DNA of 64,000 nt from Paenibacillus sp. J23TS9 (GCF_018403225.1 NZ_BOSG01000001.1:2852001-2916000), one strand, 5' to 3'; positions 17,573-26,133 are shown, counted from the first letter of the stretch. Notes: a model not told the origin generated them from the sequence alone. Numbers and translations: made by a program.

Positions 17573-18523
17573 CTACCAAATGCCATGCTCGCTGCGTCTG
17601 CGGATGATCGTGTTCGCGCCAATGATCAGAATGACGCCGACAACGTTTTTGAACAGTCCAACGGCAGTGGCGTAGTCCAGTTGAAATTGCTCGATACCTC
17701 TGCGGTAGACGTACGTATCGATGATGTCCGCAACACCGTAAACCATCGGATTGTACAGATTCAGGATTTGGTCAAATCCCGCGTTCAGTATATTGCCGAG
17801 GCTTAGAATAAACATGATGACAATCATCGGAATCAGCGATGGGATCGTGATATGCAGCATCTTCTTAAAACGCCCCGCCCCGTCCACGTCTGCCGCTTCA
17901 TACATATCCGTATTGATCGAAGAGATCGCCGCGAGATAAATGATCGCCCCCCAACCGATCTCCTTCCAGACATCCGTCAGGACCAACACCGGAATAAAGA
18001 AATGGGTATCCGACAAAAAATTGATCGGCTGTCCGCCGAACAGCTGGATGACGTAATTCACCACGCCTCGTTGCGGGGAAAGAACCTCGCCCACCATCGA
18101 AGCGAGAATAACCCATGACATAAAATGGGGCAGATACGAAATCGACTGCGCGACTCTTTTGAACATCCCGTTCTTAATCTCGTTCAGCAGTACCGCCAGC
18201 ACGATCGGAGCCGGAAAAGATATAGCCAGTTTCAAAATACTAATGATGAGGGTATTCCTTAAAGCCCGGGTAAACAGAAAATCATGGAACAGACCTTTGA
18301 AATGCTCGAAATGATTCCAGGGGCTGTTCCAGATGCCAAGACCCGGAGAAAATTTTTTGAAAGCCACCATGATGCCGTACATCGGAACATAGTGAAAAAT
18401 AAAAAGCAAAATCATGGGCACCAGCATCATCAGATACAATGCCTTCATTCTCTTGGCCCGAACCCAGTTTTCGTTGGTTTTGCGGACGGATGGCCGTTCT
18501 GCAAGCGGAGTCACGGTGCTCAT
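17573..18523 (-). CDS. Carbohydrate ABC transporter permease (LplB/YteP type)
   Basis: 316 residues from ATG 18523, preceded by AAAGGAGTGG; an earlier ATG at 18550 lacks a ribosome site. It has six helices and the EAA loop YEAADVDGAGRFKKMLHITIPSL. It is the first gene of the sialoside operon and sits directly under a promoter with a cre site and direct repeats. The partner permease starts 19 bp after its stop. Confidence 0.9.
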   Translation of the reverse strand: MSTVTPLAERPSVRKTNENWVRAKRMKALYLMMLVPMILLFIFHYVPMYGIMVAFKKFSPGLGIWNSPWNHFEHFKGLFHDFLFTRALRNTLIISILKLAISFPAPIVLAVLLNEIKNGMFKRVAQSISYLPHFMSWVILASMVGEVLSPQRGVVNYVIQLFGGQPINFLSDTHFFIPVLVLTDVWKEIGWGAIIYLAAISSINTDMYEAADVDGAGRFKKMLHITIPSLIPMIVIMFILSLGNILNAGFDQILNLYNPMVYGVADIIDTYVYRRGIEQFQLDYATAVGLFKNVVGVILIIGANTIIRRRSEHGIW

Positions 18524-18554
18524 CGTGATGTCATCCACTCCTTTCATCAATAAT

Positions 18555-18568
18555 AGGAAACGCTTTCA
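18555..18568 (-). promoter_or_regulatory. cre (CcpA) site upstream of the sialoside operon
   Basis: The minus strand reads TGAAAGCGTTTCCT, an exact match to the consensus TGWAARCGYTWNCW. It lies just downstream of the -10 box, where CcpA binding would repress transcription when preferred sugars are present. Confidence 0.75.
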
Positions 18569-18573
18569 TCGCT

Positions 18574-18579
18574 ATTATA
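18574..18579 (-). promoter_or_regulatory. -10 box of the sialoside operon promoter
   Basis: TATAAT on the minus strand. No good -35 box is found 16-18 bp upstream (candidates at 18596-18603 are poor), as expected of a promoter that depends on an activator. Confidence 0.6.
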
Positions 18580-18607
18580 GAAAAGCGGACATCCGAAAAG
18601 TGATACG

Positions 18608-18640
18608 ATCTTTAGGTGTTGTATCATTATCTTTAGATGT
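18608..18640 (-). promoter_or_regulatory. Direct repeats, candidate YesN-type response-regulator binding site
   Basis: Two near-identical 12-mers (ATCTTTAGGTGT at 18608-18619 and ATCTTTAGATGT at 18629-18640 on plus) are 21 bp apart, two helical turns. They lie immediately upstream of the weak -35 region of the sialoside promoter. Tandem same-face repeats are the usual target of AraC-type dimers. The regulator gene is the neighbour at 21495-23051. Confidence 0.6.
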
Positions 18641-18652
18641 TTCCTGCATACG

Positions 18653-18695
18653 AAAATGAAGGCTGCCCGAAAGACGCGGGGGCAGCCTTCATTTT
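18653..18695. terminator. Terminator of the kinase/regulator operon
   Basis: A perfect 16-bp stem (18653-18668 with 18680-18695, core GAAGGCTGCCC) is flanked by A and T runs, so it can work in both directions. It separates the two-component genes from the sialoside promoter. Confidence 0.85.
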
Positions 18696-18712
18696 AGCTC
18701 CTCATCTTGAGA

Positions 18713-21481
18713 TCATCTGCTCGCATTGGCGGGAAGCAGCAAGGTAACGACGGTGCCTTCCCCAACCTTGCTGTCGATGCTTAAGCCGAAATCCTCTCCA
18801 AAGTTCAATTTAATCCTCGCGTTCACATTGAAAATGCCGACCTTTTTGATTTCGGGATTGTCCAGCTGCTTCCTGACCTCCAGCAGATCCTCGTCCTTCA
18901 TGCCGAGCGCGTTATCCTTTACAACCACACGGATCACATCGCCTTGCCGCTGACAGGATATTTCAATGGTTACCTGCTGTTTCGTCATCCTTGCCCCATG
19001 ATGGATGGCGTTTTCAATGACGGGCTGCAATATAAGCTTCGTGGTGGCGCACTCCAGCACATCCTCGTCGGTATGCCAAATACATTGAAAGTTATCATAC
19101 CTTGAAGACATAATCCCCACGTAAGTTTTGGCGTACTGTATTTCATCCCGCATTTGAATAATCTGTTCCCTGTTCGTAATATAACGGAACAGCCGGCTTA
19201 GCGAACTGATCATGCCGACCGCTTTATCGACTTCATGCATTTCGACGAGGTATGTCAGATTTTCCAGGGTATTGTACAGGAAATGGGGATTAATTTGCGA
19301 TTGAAGGGCAATCATTTGAATTTCCTTCTTCTCGTATTCGAGCTTGATTCTTTCTTTGTTGGCCATCAGCGACTCTTGCATCAGATCATCCATCCTGCGG
19401 ATCATCTGGTTGAAGTTGCGCCCCAATAAATCGACTTCGTCGATTCCGGACGCCGTTTTCAGGATCATCAGATCGCTTTTCCCAAGCTCGTATTCATTCA
19501 GTCCTTGACTCAGCCGGCTGAGCGGCTTCAGCATTCCTTGCGACATAAAATAAGCGAAAACAAGCATGAGCAGAAAAATCAGAAAGATCAGATACGAATC
19601 GCTCAAAAATAGATTGATGACCTGCGTCTTCACATCCGAATAGTTATAGCTGGAAACAAACCTCCAAGGAACCCCGCCGATTTTCTTGGCAGAAACAAAA
19701 TATTGTCCCCCAAAGGGTCCTGCCTGCTGTAAATTTCCTTCAGGAATCGATAAATCCATGGACTTTCCGATTTGGCCGATCACCGGATGGGAGACGATCC
19801 GGCGATCGGCATCGACAATAAAGGCTTCACTGCCATTCTGCTTGAATTCGGCATATAAATTGGATAGCTCTTCGCTGGGCATTTCCACCGTAATGAACCC
19901 TATAACCTCGGGGAATTTATCCATGGACATGATGGGCATACCGAGAACCACGGAGGTTTTCCCCAGATCATCCTTCGTCAGATTATAACTGATCAATCTG
20001 CCTGAGGATTTCATCCGATTATAAAAAGTCGCCTCCATTTTCCCGATTTGCTTATACCGGTTTGAAAACATCAACGTTCCGAAGCGGTCATAGATTCGTA
20101 CCGATTGCTGGTTCAACCCCAGCAGATGGTTCTCATCGAGCAGTTTTTCCTCCAGCTTGTCCGGATCCTTCGCCAGCATGTCTGCCTGAACTGCTCTATC
20201 CAGCGAAATCCGGGACATCAGCACTTCGATTTGATTAATATTATGTTCCAGCTGGCTCGCCGTTTTTTCAAACAACGAATAATGGGTCTCCTTCAAATCA
20301 TCAGCGACGATTTTGGAGGATTGCCAATAAAAAATAGCCATATACACGATAAAAGGCAAAAAAATCGTTACAATGAAGTACACCAAAAAACGGTCACGCA
20401 AATTAAACCGGCTTTTCTTGGCGAGCAGCTCCTTGTACCTCTGATGTTGATCCTCCGTAATATCGTACATGCTGAATAATTTAATGAGCTTATACACGGG
20501 AAGCAACACTTTGCTGGAAATGATCCGCGAAGAGACGAAGGTGACCAGAACGCCCACCATAAAAATGACTGCGAGCAGCCGAATCATCAGGAGGACCTGT
20601 TCGCGGTAAAATCCGACCCGATCCACATAGATCAAGCGGAATTGATGGAATGGGATCGTGATGTAATGCGCTTCAATATCATGACTCGGGAGAAAAAAGC
20701 TTCCTTCTTCCCGGGTGATATTATTTTTCAATTCGTCCATAACGACAGGATCCATCTCTCCCCCGCTAAAAATCAGATAGCGATTGGCGTCCATGAGTGA
20801 AATATTATCATTATAGGAGATGTTGTTTTTATAGTAATCGGAATTTAGCAGGATCAGGATCACCCCCAGTTGGGAGCCGTTATCGTCCGTTATATTAGCG
20901 GCAAAAAACAACCTTTGGTTCAAGCTGTTCACCGCTTTGGATAACCCGCCCCCGGAGGAGCCCAGATCCGGAAAATCGAGACTTTCCGCCGCCTCCCCGG
21001 GCAGCACGAGACTCAGCTTCTTCTCCAGCTTGCTTGAGGCGCGCATCCCATTCACGCTGAAGTCCAAATAGGTATCGTCCGCGCTGAATTGATTGGTCGG
21101 CGTGACCACTAATACCGAATCGATATATGCATTTTCCTGCCTGACATTATACAATAAGTTATCCAAATCCAGTGTAGTGCGGTATTTCTCCAGATTGTCC
21201 GTGCGGCTGTCGCCAAGTTTCTGGACATCGCTGATCAACTGCCCGTTCGTCTTCAAGTTGTTTAACGTATAGTACACATTGCTGAAGCTTGTGCTGATTT
21301 CAAAAGAAATCTGATTCAACCGGGTGTTGATGATGAACTGCTTCTTATCATCGATGAAATGCTTGACTTTAAAAAACAAAAAGCTGCTTAGAAGCAGCAG
21401 TAACACCAGCATGACTCCCAGGGAAAACAGCATCAGAAAATTCCGGAACGAAATCTTGCCGAATCCATTCAGCATTCGCAT
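18713..21481 (-). CDS. YesM-type sensor histidine kinase with two tandem membrane sensor modules
   Basis: 922 residues, against about 580-600 for most YesM kinases. Transmembrane helices lie near 16-37, 297-317, 366-384 and 626-645, giving two extracellular loops (about 38-296 and 385-625). Each loop is followed by HAMP-like sequence. The kinase core has the phospho-accepting H733 in QSQINPHFLYNTLENL, an N-box ILQPVIENAIHHG and a G-box DNALGM. It ends before the strong hairpin at 18653. It probably senses an extracellular sugar and phosphorylates the regulator encoded 13 bp upstream. Confidence 0.9.
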   Translation of the reverse strand: MRMLNGFGKISFRNFLMLFSLGVMLVLLLLLSSFLFFKVKHFIDDKKQFIINTRLNQISFEISTSFSNVYYTLNNLKTNGQLISDVQKLGDSRTDNLEKYRTTLDLDNLLYNVRQENAYIDSVLVVTPTNQFSADDTYLDFSVNGMRASSKLEKKLSLVLPGEAAESLDFPDLGSSGGGLSKAVNSLNQRLFFAANITDDNGSQLGVILILLNSDYYKNNISYNDNISLMDANRYLIFSGGEMDPVVMDELKNNITREEGSFFLPSHDIEAHYITIPFHQFRLIYVDRVGFYREQVLLMIRLLAVIFMVGVLVTFVSSRIISSKVLLPVYKLIKLFSMYDITEDQHQRYKELLAKKSRFNLRDRFLVYFIVTIFLPFIVYMAIFYWQSSKIVADDLKETHYSLFEKTASQLEHNINQIEVLMSRISLDRAVQADMLAKDPDKLEEKLLDENHLLGLNQQSVRIYDRFGTLMFSNRYKQIGKMEATFYNRMKSSGRLISYNLTKDDLGKTSVVLGMPIMSMDKFPEVIGFITVEMPSEELSNLYAEFKQNGSEAFIVDADRRIVSHPVIGQIGKSMDLSIPEGNLQQAGPFGGQYFVSAKKIGGVPWRFVSSYNYSDVKTQVINLFLSDSYLIFLIFLLMLVFAYFMSQGMLKPLSRLSQGLNEYELGKSDLMILKTASGIDEVDLLGRNFNQMIRRMDDLMQESLMANKERIKLEYEKKEIQMIALQSQINPHFLYNTLENLTYLVEMHEVDKAVGMISSLSRLFRYITNREQIIQMRDEIQYAKTYVGIMSSRYDNFQCIWHTDEDVLECATTKLILQPVIENAIHHGARMTKQQVTIEISCQRQGDVIRVVVKDNALGMKDEDLLEVRKQLDNPEIKKVGIFNVNARIKLNFGEDFGLSIDSKVGEGTVVTLLLPANASR

Positions 21482-21494
21482 ATGGCATCCTCCT

Positions 21495-23051
21495 TCAATG
21501 AATCGAACGGAATACGGCAGGCTTCATGCCCGTCACTTTTTTAAACACCTTATTAAAGTAAGAATGATTGTGGAAACCGGCCAGAATCGATACATCCTTA
21601 ATCCGATAATCCGGGTTTTTCAGCAGCTCCATCGCCTTTTGAACCCGGACCTCATTCACGTAATCAATAAAATTTTGACCGGTTTCCTTTTTGAAAATCG
21701 AGCTGAAATACGCCGGATGAATAAATAACTGCCCCGCCAGATCCTCCAGCGTCACTTTCTCCGAAAAATGGTGATGGATATGTTCCTTAGCCAACAGCAC
21801 GTAACGGTTGCCATCCCTTTCTTCTTCCGGAGCGTTCAATATCTCGTCGATGGTTTGAGCCATCCATCTTTTCAATTCGCCGAAGGATTCTGCGCCGTGA
21901 ATTTGTTCGAGTGCCGCTTTTTTATCCAAGGTGGGCAGAGAGATTCCTTTTTCTCTCGCTTTGAGCAGGAGATACAGCATAAATTCCGAAAAGGCCATTT
22001 GAATCTCGTCCAGGCTCAATCGATTCCCCTGCGTCAACGCGTCCATGAAGCCTCGTAGGCCATGAGTGATATCATCCTTACGACGGGTGAGGACCGCCTC
22101 CGCCAATTGGTCCATCAGGCTGTTCACATGTTCATGGAGCCTGGACTCATCGCGTTCGCGCGGCGCGGATATATCCTGATAATAAACGATGGAATGTTGA
22201 TCCCCGGAAAATGTATAAGCGTTGGCATACACCGCTTGATTAAAAGACGTATGAATATCTGCCTGATCCTTCACCATATTGCCGACGGCAATGGAAAATC
22301 CGTATTCTTTGCCGAAGGCTTCCGATAGCGAAGACCTTAAAAAATCGGAGTACCGCGTAAGCTGGGCCTGCAGGTCATATTTGCTGAGCGGTTTGGCGTG
22401 GTGCGCGAACAGGACCAGACGATTGCCGTAAAACAGGACGGGAACCTCGCTTTCCTTCCAATATTCCGTCGTCGCGTCTTGAATGAACTGCCGGGTAGAT
22501 AAGCCCAGATCCTTTTCAAAAGCCTTCGAAAAGGAACACACGATTACCCTGATATAATCACGAAGCCGCGGCGCTTCGTTCTGATATGTAAGCTCTCCTT
22601 TAATCAACCCAATCCATACCGATTCCTCACGAGCACCGGAGACCCCTTTCGTTCGATCGCTCTCCAGTTCCTCATCTTTCTTCAGCTCGATCGCCAATCC
22701 GCTCAATAAACCGAGAAACTCATCCTTCACCAGCGGCTTCAGCAGATATCCTTTGATGCCGTACCGGATCGCCTCCTGCGCATATTTGAAATCATCATAG
22801 GCCGAGAGAATGATCGTTTGGATCTCTGGGTATGCGGATTGAAGCTTCTTCGCCAGCTCCAGGCCATCCATTTCCGGCATCATAATATCGGTCATCACCA
22901 CATGAGGCGGATCCTCCCTAATGAATTGAAGCGCTTCCAATCCATCGCTGGCTGCACCGATGACCCGGAATCCGACCTCATGCCATGGGAAGGTGTTCGC
23001 TAATCGATCTCTTATGTTCTTTTCATCGTCCACTACCAGCACTTTATACAT
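21495..23051 (-). CDS. YesN-type response regulator with AraC DNA-binding domain
   Basis: 518 residues. The receiver domain holds the acidic pair in VLVVDDE and the phospho-acceptor D55 (MTDIMMPEMDG). A long linker leads to a C-terminal AraC double helix-turn-helix (VTLEDLAGQLFIHPAYFSSIFKKE..., DVSILAGFHNHSYFNKVFKK). It is the first gene of a pair with the sensor kinase and lies upstream of the sialoside operon, which it presumably activates through the direct repeats at 18608-18640. Confidence 0.92.
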   Translation of the reverse strand: MYKVLVVDDEKNIRDRLANTFPWHEVGFRVIGAASDGLEALQFIREDPPHVVMTDIMMPEMDGLELAKKLQSAYPEIQTIILSAYDDFKYAQEAIRYGIKGYLLKPLVKDEFLGLLSGLAIELKKDEELESDRTKGVSGAREESVWIGLIKGELTYQNEAPRLRDYIRVIVCSFSKAFEKDLGLSTRQFIQDATTEYWKESEVPVLFYGNRLVLFAHHAKPLSKYDLQAQLTRYSDFLRSSLSEAFGKEYGFSIAVGNMVKDQADIHTSFNQAVYANAYTFSGDQHSIVYYQDISAPRERDESRLHEHVNSLMDQLAEAVLTRRKDDITHGLRGFMDALTQGNRLSLDEIQMAFSEFMLYLLLKAREKGISLPTLDKKAALEQIHGAESFGELKRWMAQTIDEILNAPEEERDGNRYVLLAKEHIHHHFSEKVTLEDLAGQLFIHPAYFSSIFKKETGQNFIDYVNEVRVQKAMELLKNPDYRIKDVSILAGFHNHSYFNKVFKKVTGMKPAVFRSIH

Positions 23052-23201
23052 GATGTCTTATCGCCCCTTTGTCCTTGGAGACTTCTGTCCATTGAATTCA
23101 ATAAATTAAAGCTAATTATATCAACAGGTTGATAGAATGAATATCCTATGTTTTTCTACTAAATTTATATCATTAACGCAGTATCGAATGGAATTCATAT
23201 C

Positions 23202-23234
23202 ATAAAAAATAGCTGCCGAGTATTCTCGGGCAGC
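23202..23234 (-). terminator. Terminator after the orphan gene at 23268
   Basis: The stem GCTGCC(C)GAG / CTCGGCAGC around AATAC, read on the minus strand, is followed by ATTTTTTATG. Confidence 0.7.
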
Positions 23235-23267
23235 CTGCGGAACGCTGTGTACGTAGATTGTCATTGC

Positions 23268-23723
23268 TTAGAAGCTGCTGCCGGCAGCGGCGATTCCGCT
23301 GAAACTCCGCGCCCCGATCGTCACATCATAATTTGTTATTACGCTGATCGTGTAATGAATCAATCCGCTCAGCACTTCAGCGGCCGTGGGAAAATCCACC
23401 GCCGTGATCGCGGCCATTTCGTAGCTTATCTCGGTTTGGCTCACCGCTTTCTGATACGTCGTGGTGAATATCGGATTCCCGTTACGAGAGATCGTAAATG
23501 TGGCATTGGGAACGAGGGTCGGAGCAGCGGTAATCCCCATTTGCAAGCGTGCGTACGCATTTAACGTGACACGCACCAAGCCGGCGTTGGCCGGTAAAAC
23601 GCTCGCTGTTTGCAAACCGATATCTCCAAAAACATAGGGCTGTGAAGAAGACGTGATCTCTACTCCCGGCGTATCCTGCATGCCGTCGAGCGAGATTCTC
23701 ATATCTATAAACTGAATGCTCAT
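23268..23723 (-). CDS. Hypothetical protein, unrecognised
   Basis: 151 residues from the ATG at 23723, eight bases after AAAGGAGTG. It has no signal peptide or membrane helix. The sequence is rich in Thr, Ala, Ile and Val with beta-strand periodicity and has no cysteine. It looks like a compact all-beta domain, similar in feel to the C-terminal heads of spore-surface or exosporium proteins, but no family motif is recognised. It stands alone with its own terminator. Confidence 0.7.
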   Translation of the reverse strand: MSIQFIDMRISLDGMQDTPGVEITSSSQPYVFGDIGLQTASVLPANAGLVRVTLNAYARLQMGITAAPTLVPNATFTISRNGNPIFTTTYQKAVSQTEISYEMAAITAVDFPTAAEVLSGLIHYTISVITNYDVTIGARSFSGIAAAGSSF

Positions 23724-23873
23724 CCTGTTCACTCCTTTCCTATCAGATGATTCATACTATGATAGGATCGGGGAACCCGAATAGACGAAATATAGAGAGC
23801 CGGACCCAATCTCTTCCTACTTTTTTTCTTCGCATGCAATTGGATAGAATCTATCTTTCGCTACCCCCGGCCT

Positions 23874-24197
23874 CTACAAGAAGAAGCGCAAAGCCATGAT
23901 CGAAACCATCCCCGTCACGACCGTTCCGAGCAAGCTTTTCGTTCTCATAGCAACGAGAACCGTCGGTATGGCCGCCAGCAGCTCGACATTATTTAGCAGG
24001 GAAAAGCGTCCGTCCTGCACGAATAGCTCCTGCCCGACCAATGCCGCCATGACGGAAATAGGAACATAGTCCAGCCAGCGAATGGCCCATTCCGGAAGCT
24101 CCATCCGGCTCAAGACCATCAGAGGCAATACCCGCGGCAGGAACGTCACCAAGGCAGATCCGAAAATGATCAAAAAGACATCCCATCTTACTTCCAT
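23874..24197 (-). CDS. azlD: AzlD-family branched-chain amino acid export subunit
   Basis: 107 residues with three to four hydrophobic helices and the AzlD pattern FLPRVLPL...LPEWAIRWLDYVPISVMAALV. AzlD is the small partner of AzlC in export of branched-chain amino acids and analogues. Its start overlaps the end of azlC by 10 bp, so the two are translationally coupled. Confidence 0.88.
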   Translation of the reverse strand: MEVRWDVFLIIFGSALVTFLPRVLPLMVLSRMELPEWAIRWLDYVPISVMAALVGQELFVQDGRFSLLNNVELLAAIPTVLVAMRTKSLLGTVVTGMVSIMALRFFL

Positions 24198-24922
24198 TTA
24201 TCGATCACCATCCCTATCGTTGAAGCGACGACCGTAGCGATAATAACCCCCACGTTTCCCGGATAAACGATCGCGACGGCCACCGCAATGACGATCGCGC
24301 AAACGGCCACGATGATATCGAGCTTCAATTTTTTTCGGCTGACGATCGCCAGGATCAACAAGCCGATGAACATGGCAGGCAGGGCAAAATCAAGTCCGTA
24401 CTTTTCCGGGTCCGAAATCCATTGCCCCAGATAAGCGCCCGCAATATTGGCGATAATCCAATTCAGATATGCCGTCAGATTCAACCCGTGCATCCATTTT
24501 TCATGGATCTGTTTTCTTTTCGCCGCTTCATGGATGGCAACGCCAAAGGTCTCATCCGTCAAAAGCGAGCCTACCAGCATATTTTTGAACGGGGTAAGCT
24601 GCCGAAAATAAGGTGACAGCGCCGCACTGAGGAGGATATGCCGCAAGTTCACGAAGAAAATCGTAATCACGATCGCCGTCAGCGAACTCCCTGTGGCAAT
24701 CATTCCGGCAGCGATAAACTGTGCAGAGCCTGCATACACCAATACACTCAGGAGGATGATCTCCATGATGCTCATACCTGCGGTCTTTTCCAATACACCC
24801 GCTGCAAATCCGATGCTCAAGTACCCGAGCAGGGTGGGGATGCAATCCTTCACCCCCTGCATAAAGCCGCTTACTTCCCCTGGAGTCGCAGATGTTTTTA
24901 CCTGAAGCTCTTCCTGACTCAC
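24188..24922 (-). CDS. azlC: AzlC-family permease
   Basis: 244 residues and multi-pass, with the AzlC signatures CIPTLLGYLSIGFAAGVL, AGSAQFIAAGMI, VNLRHILLSAALSPYF and LLTDETFGVA. The start is GTG with GAGGG upstream. It forms the large subunit of the AzlCD exporter. A TrmB regulator gene lies directly upstream in the same direction; a hairpin between them suggests separate transcription. Confidence 0.9.
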   Translation of the reverse strand: MSQEELQVKTSATPGEVSGFMQGVKDCIPTLLGYLSIGFAAGVLEKTAGMSIMEIILLSVLVYAGSAQFIAAGMIATGSSLTAIVITIFFVNLRHILLSAALSPYFRQLTPFKNMLVGSLLTDETFGVAIHEAAKRKQIHEKWMHGLNLTAYLNWIIANIAGAYLGQWISDPEKYGLDFALPAMFIGLLILAIVSRKKLKLDIIVAVCAIVIAVAVAIVYPGNVGVIIATVVASTIGMVIDKWK

Positions 24923-24989
24923 TCTTTTCCCTCTTCTCCGCTTTGTCTATTTAGATGTTAGATAAATAACGACTATAAAAAACAAGAAA

Positions 24990-25017
24990 GAAAAACGGTT
25001 CACGTCTGCATGAACCG
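24990..25017 (-). terminator. Terminator overlapping the TrmB stop codon
   Basis: On the minus strand CGGTTCA / TGAACCG pairs around TGCAGACG and is followed by TTTTTC. The left arm is the last coding part of the TrmB gene, and the stop codon TGA forms part of the right arm. Confidence 0.65.
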
Positions 25018-25815
25018 CTTTCCCGTGACCACATGATAAAGATCCGGCTTGTTTCTCCACAGGGCTTCGACCTTTTCCGGGCCAAGCTCCTTGGTTACCT
25101 CGGCAAACATGATGTCATGGCGGATGTATTCGATGGCTACAAGGACGAGTGCCGGGTCCTGGGTTTTGACTGCCCAAGCTTCCCGATTCGGCCCGAAGTT
25201 CGCGATCAAGACTTCTTCCTTGTCCCGCGCCACGATGGTCAGATGACCGCCCATGCGCTCTTCAGCGACTTCCGGAGCCATGTAATCGTGATGGTAGGTG
25301 GTCCCCACCTGCGTTTCCGCCTTTCCGAACAGCACGGAAAAGACGGGAATTCCCTCCTCCGCGCGTCGATCAATCCGCTCCCGGATAAAAGCGACCTGGG
25401 GCTCCCATACGGACAGCCAGAGCTCTTCCTTCGCGTTTTCGATCATCTCGTTGATTTCCATGAGGACGTGCTCATCGCTGCTGATGCGGCGGATGACGTC
25501 GACCTCCTGCTCGCTTTCCAGCGCGGTCAGCTTTTTTTCCAGATAATCGAAGGATTGCTCGAAGTTGTCGCGAAGTCTTCCGATCAAGTCCTTCGCCGGC
25601 AAGGGCACGTACGTGACCGGCTCGGAAGGAACGGTATGGACCGCCCCTTTGTCGAGCAGTTTGCCGATGACCTCGTAGATCATGGAGCGCGGCACGCCCG
25701 AGCGTTTGCTGATTTCATAGCCCGTGATCGGCGAGTGCTTTAACAATCCGATGTAGGCTTTGCATTCGTATTGGGAAAATCCGAGCTTTTGCAGCTCTTT
25801 ATAGATATCATCCAT
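25000..25815 (-). CDS. TrmB-family transcriptional regulator
   Basis: 271 residues from ATG 25815 (TGAGG upstream). The N-terminal winged helix reads LGFSQYECKAYIGLLKHSPITGYEISKRSGVPRSMIYEVIGKLLDKGAV, followed by a coiled linker (FDYLEKKLTALESEQEVD) and the TrmB regulatory domain (WLSVWEPQVAFIRERIDRRAEEGIPVFSVLFG). TrmB proteins often bind sugars, but the azlCD neighbour leaves the target open. Confidence 0.88.
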   Translation of the reverse strand: MDDIYKELQKLGFSQYECKAYIGLLKHSPITGYEISKRSGVPRSMIYEVIGKLLDKGAVHTVPSEPVTYVPLPAKDLIGRLRDNFEQSFDYLEKKLTALESEQEVDVIRRISSDEHVLMEINEMIENAKEELWLSVWEPQVAFIRERIDRRAEEGIPVFSVLFGKAETQVGTTYHHDYMAPEVAEERMGGHLTIVARDKEEVLIANFGPNREAWAVKTQDPALVLVAIEYIRHDIMFAEVTKELGPEKVEALWRNKPDLYHVVTGKRFMQT

Positions 25816-25918
25816 AGGCAACCTCATAGTAGTTATTATTATACCTACTATATGGTAAACTTCTATTTTAAGTCAATAGTTCAACTCTTTTATATCTGAT
25901 TTCTGAGTAGATAAAATA

Positions 25919-25946
25919 AAGGAGAGCCTTTTTACAGGCTCTCCTT
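25919..25946 (-). terminator. Terminator of the small zinc-ribbon gene
   Basis: The perfect stem AAGGAGAGCCT / AGGCTCTCCTT is followed on the minus strand by TTTATTTTATC, 68 bp after the stop of the 39-codon gene. Confidence 0.75.
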
Positions 25947-26013
25947 CGATTTCTTCCGCGTGCTTCAGATTTCCGGCATCCACCGTTCTTGCTCTATCCA
26001 ATCCGTCGTCCCG

Positions 26014-26133
26014 TCAGGAAACTTTGAGTTTGATTTTAGTTTTGATTTTGCTCCCACAGCCGCAAATGATCGTATGCTTCAAATTTTTAATTGGCTGGTG
26101 GCACACGGGGCATACACTTTGATGCAGCGTCAT
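26014..26133 (-). CDS. 39-residue zinc-ribbon protein, unrecognised
   Basis: The ATG at 26133 has AAAGGGTG seven to eight bases upstream, and the 39 codons end at TGA 26014-26016. The protein carries CPVC (C8, C11) and CGC (C24, C26) plus a strongly basic tail (KIKTKIKLK). This fits a minimal zinc ribbon that could bind nucleic acid. Its own terminator follows and a plausible promoter with a Fur-family-like palindrome precedes it, supporting a real gene. The function is unknown. Confidence 0.65.
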   Translation of the reverse strand: MTLHQSVCPVCHQPIKNLKHTIICGCGSKIKTKIKLKVS

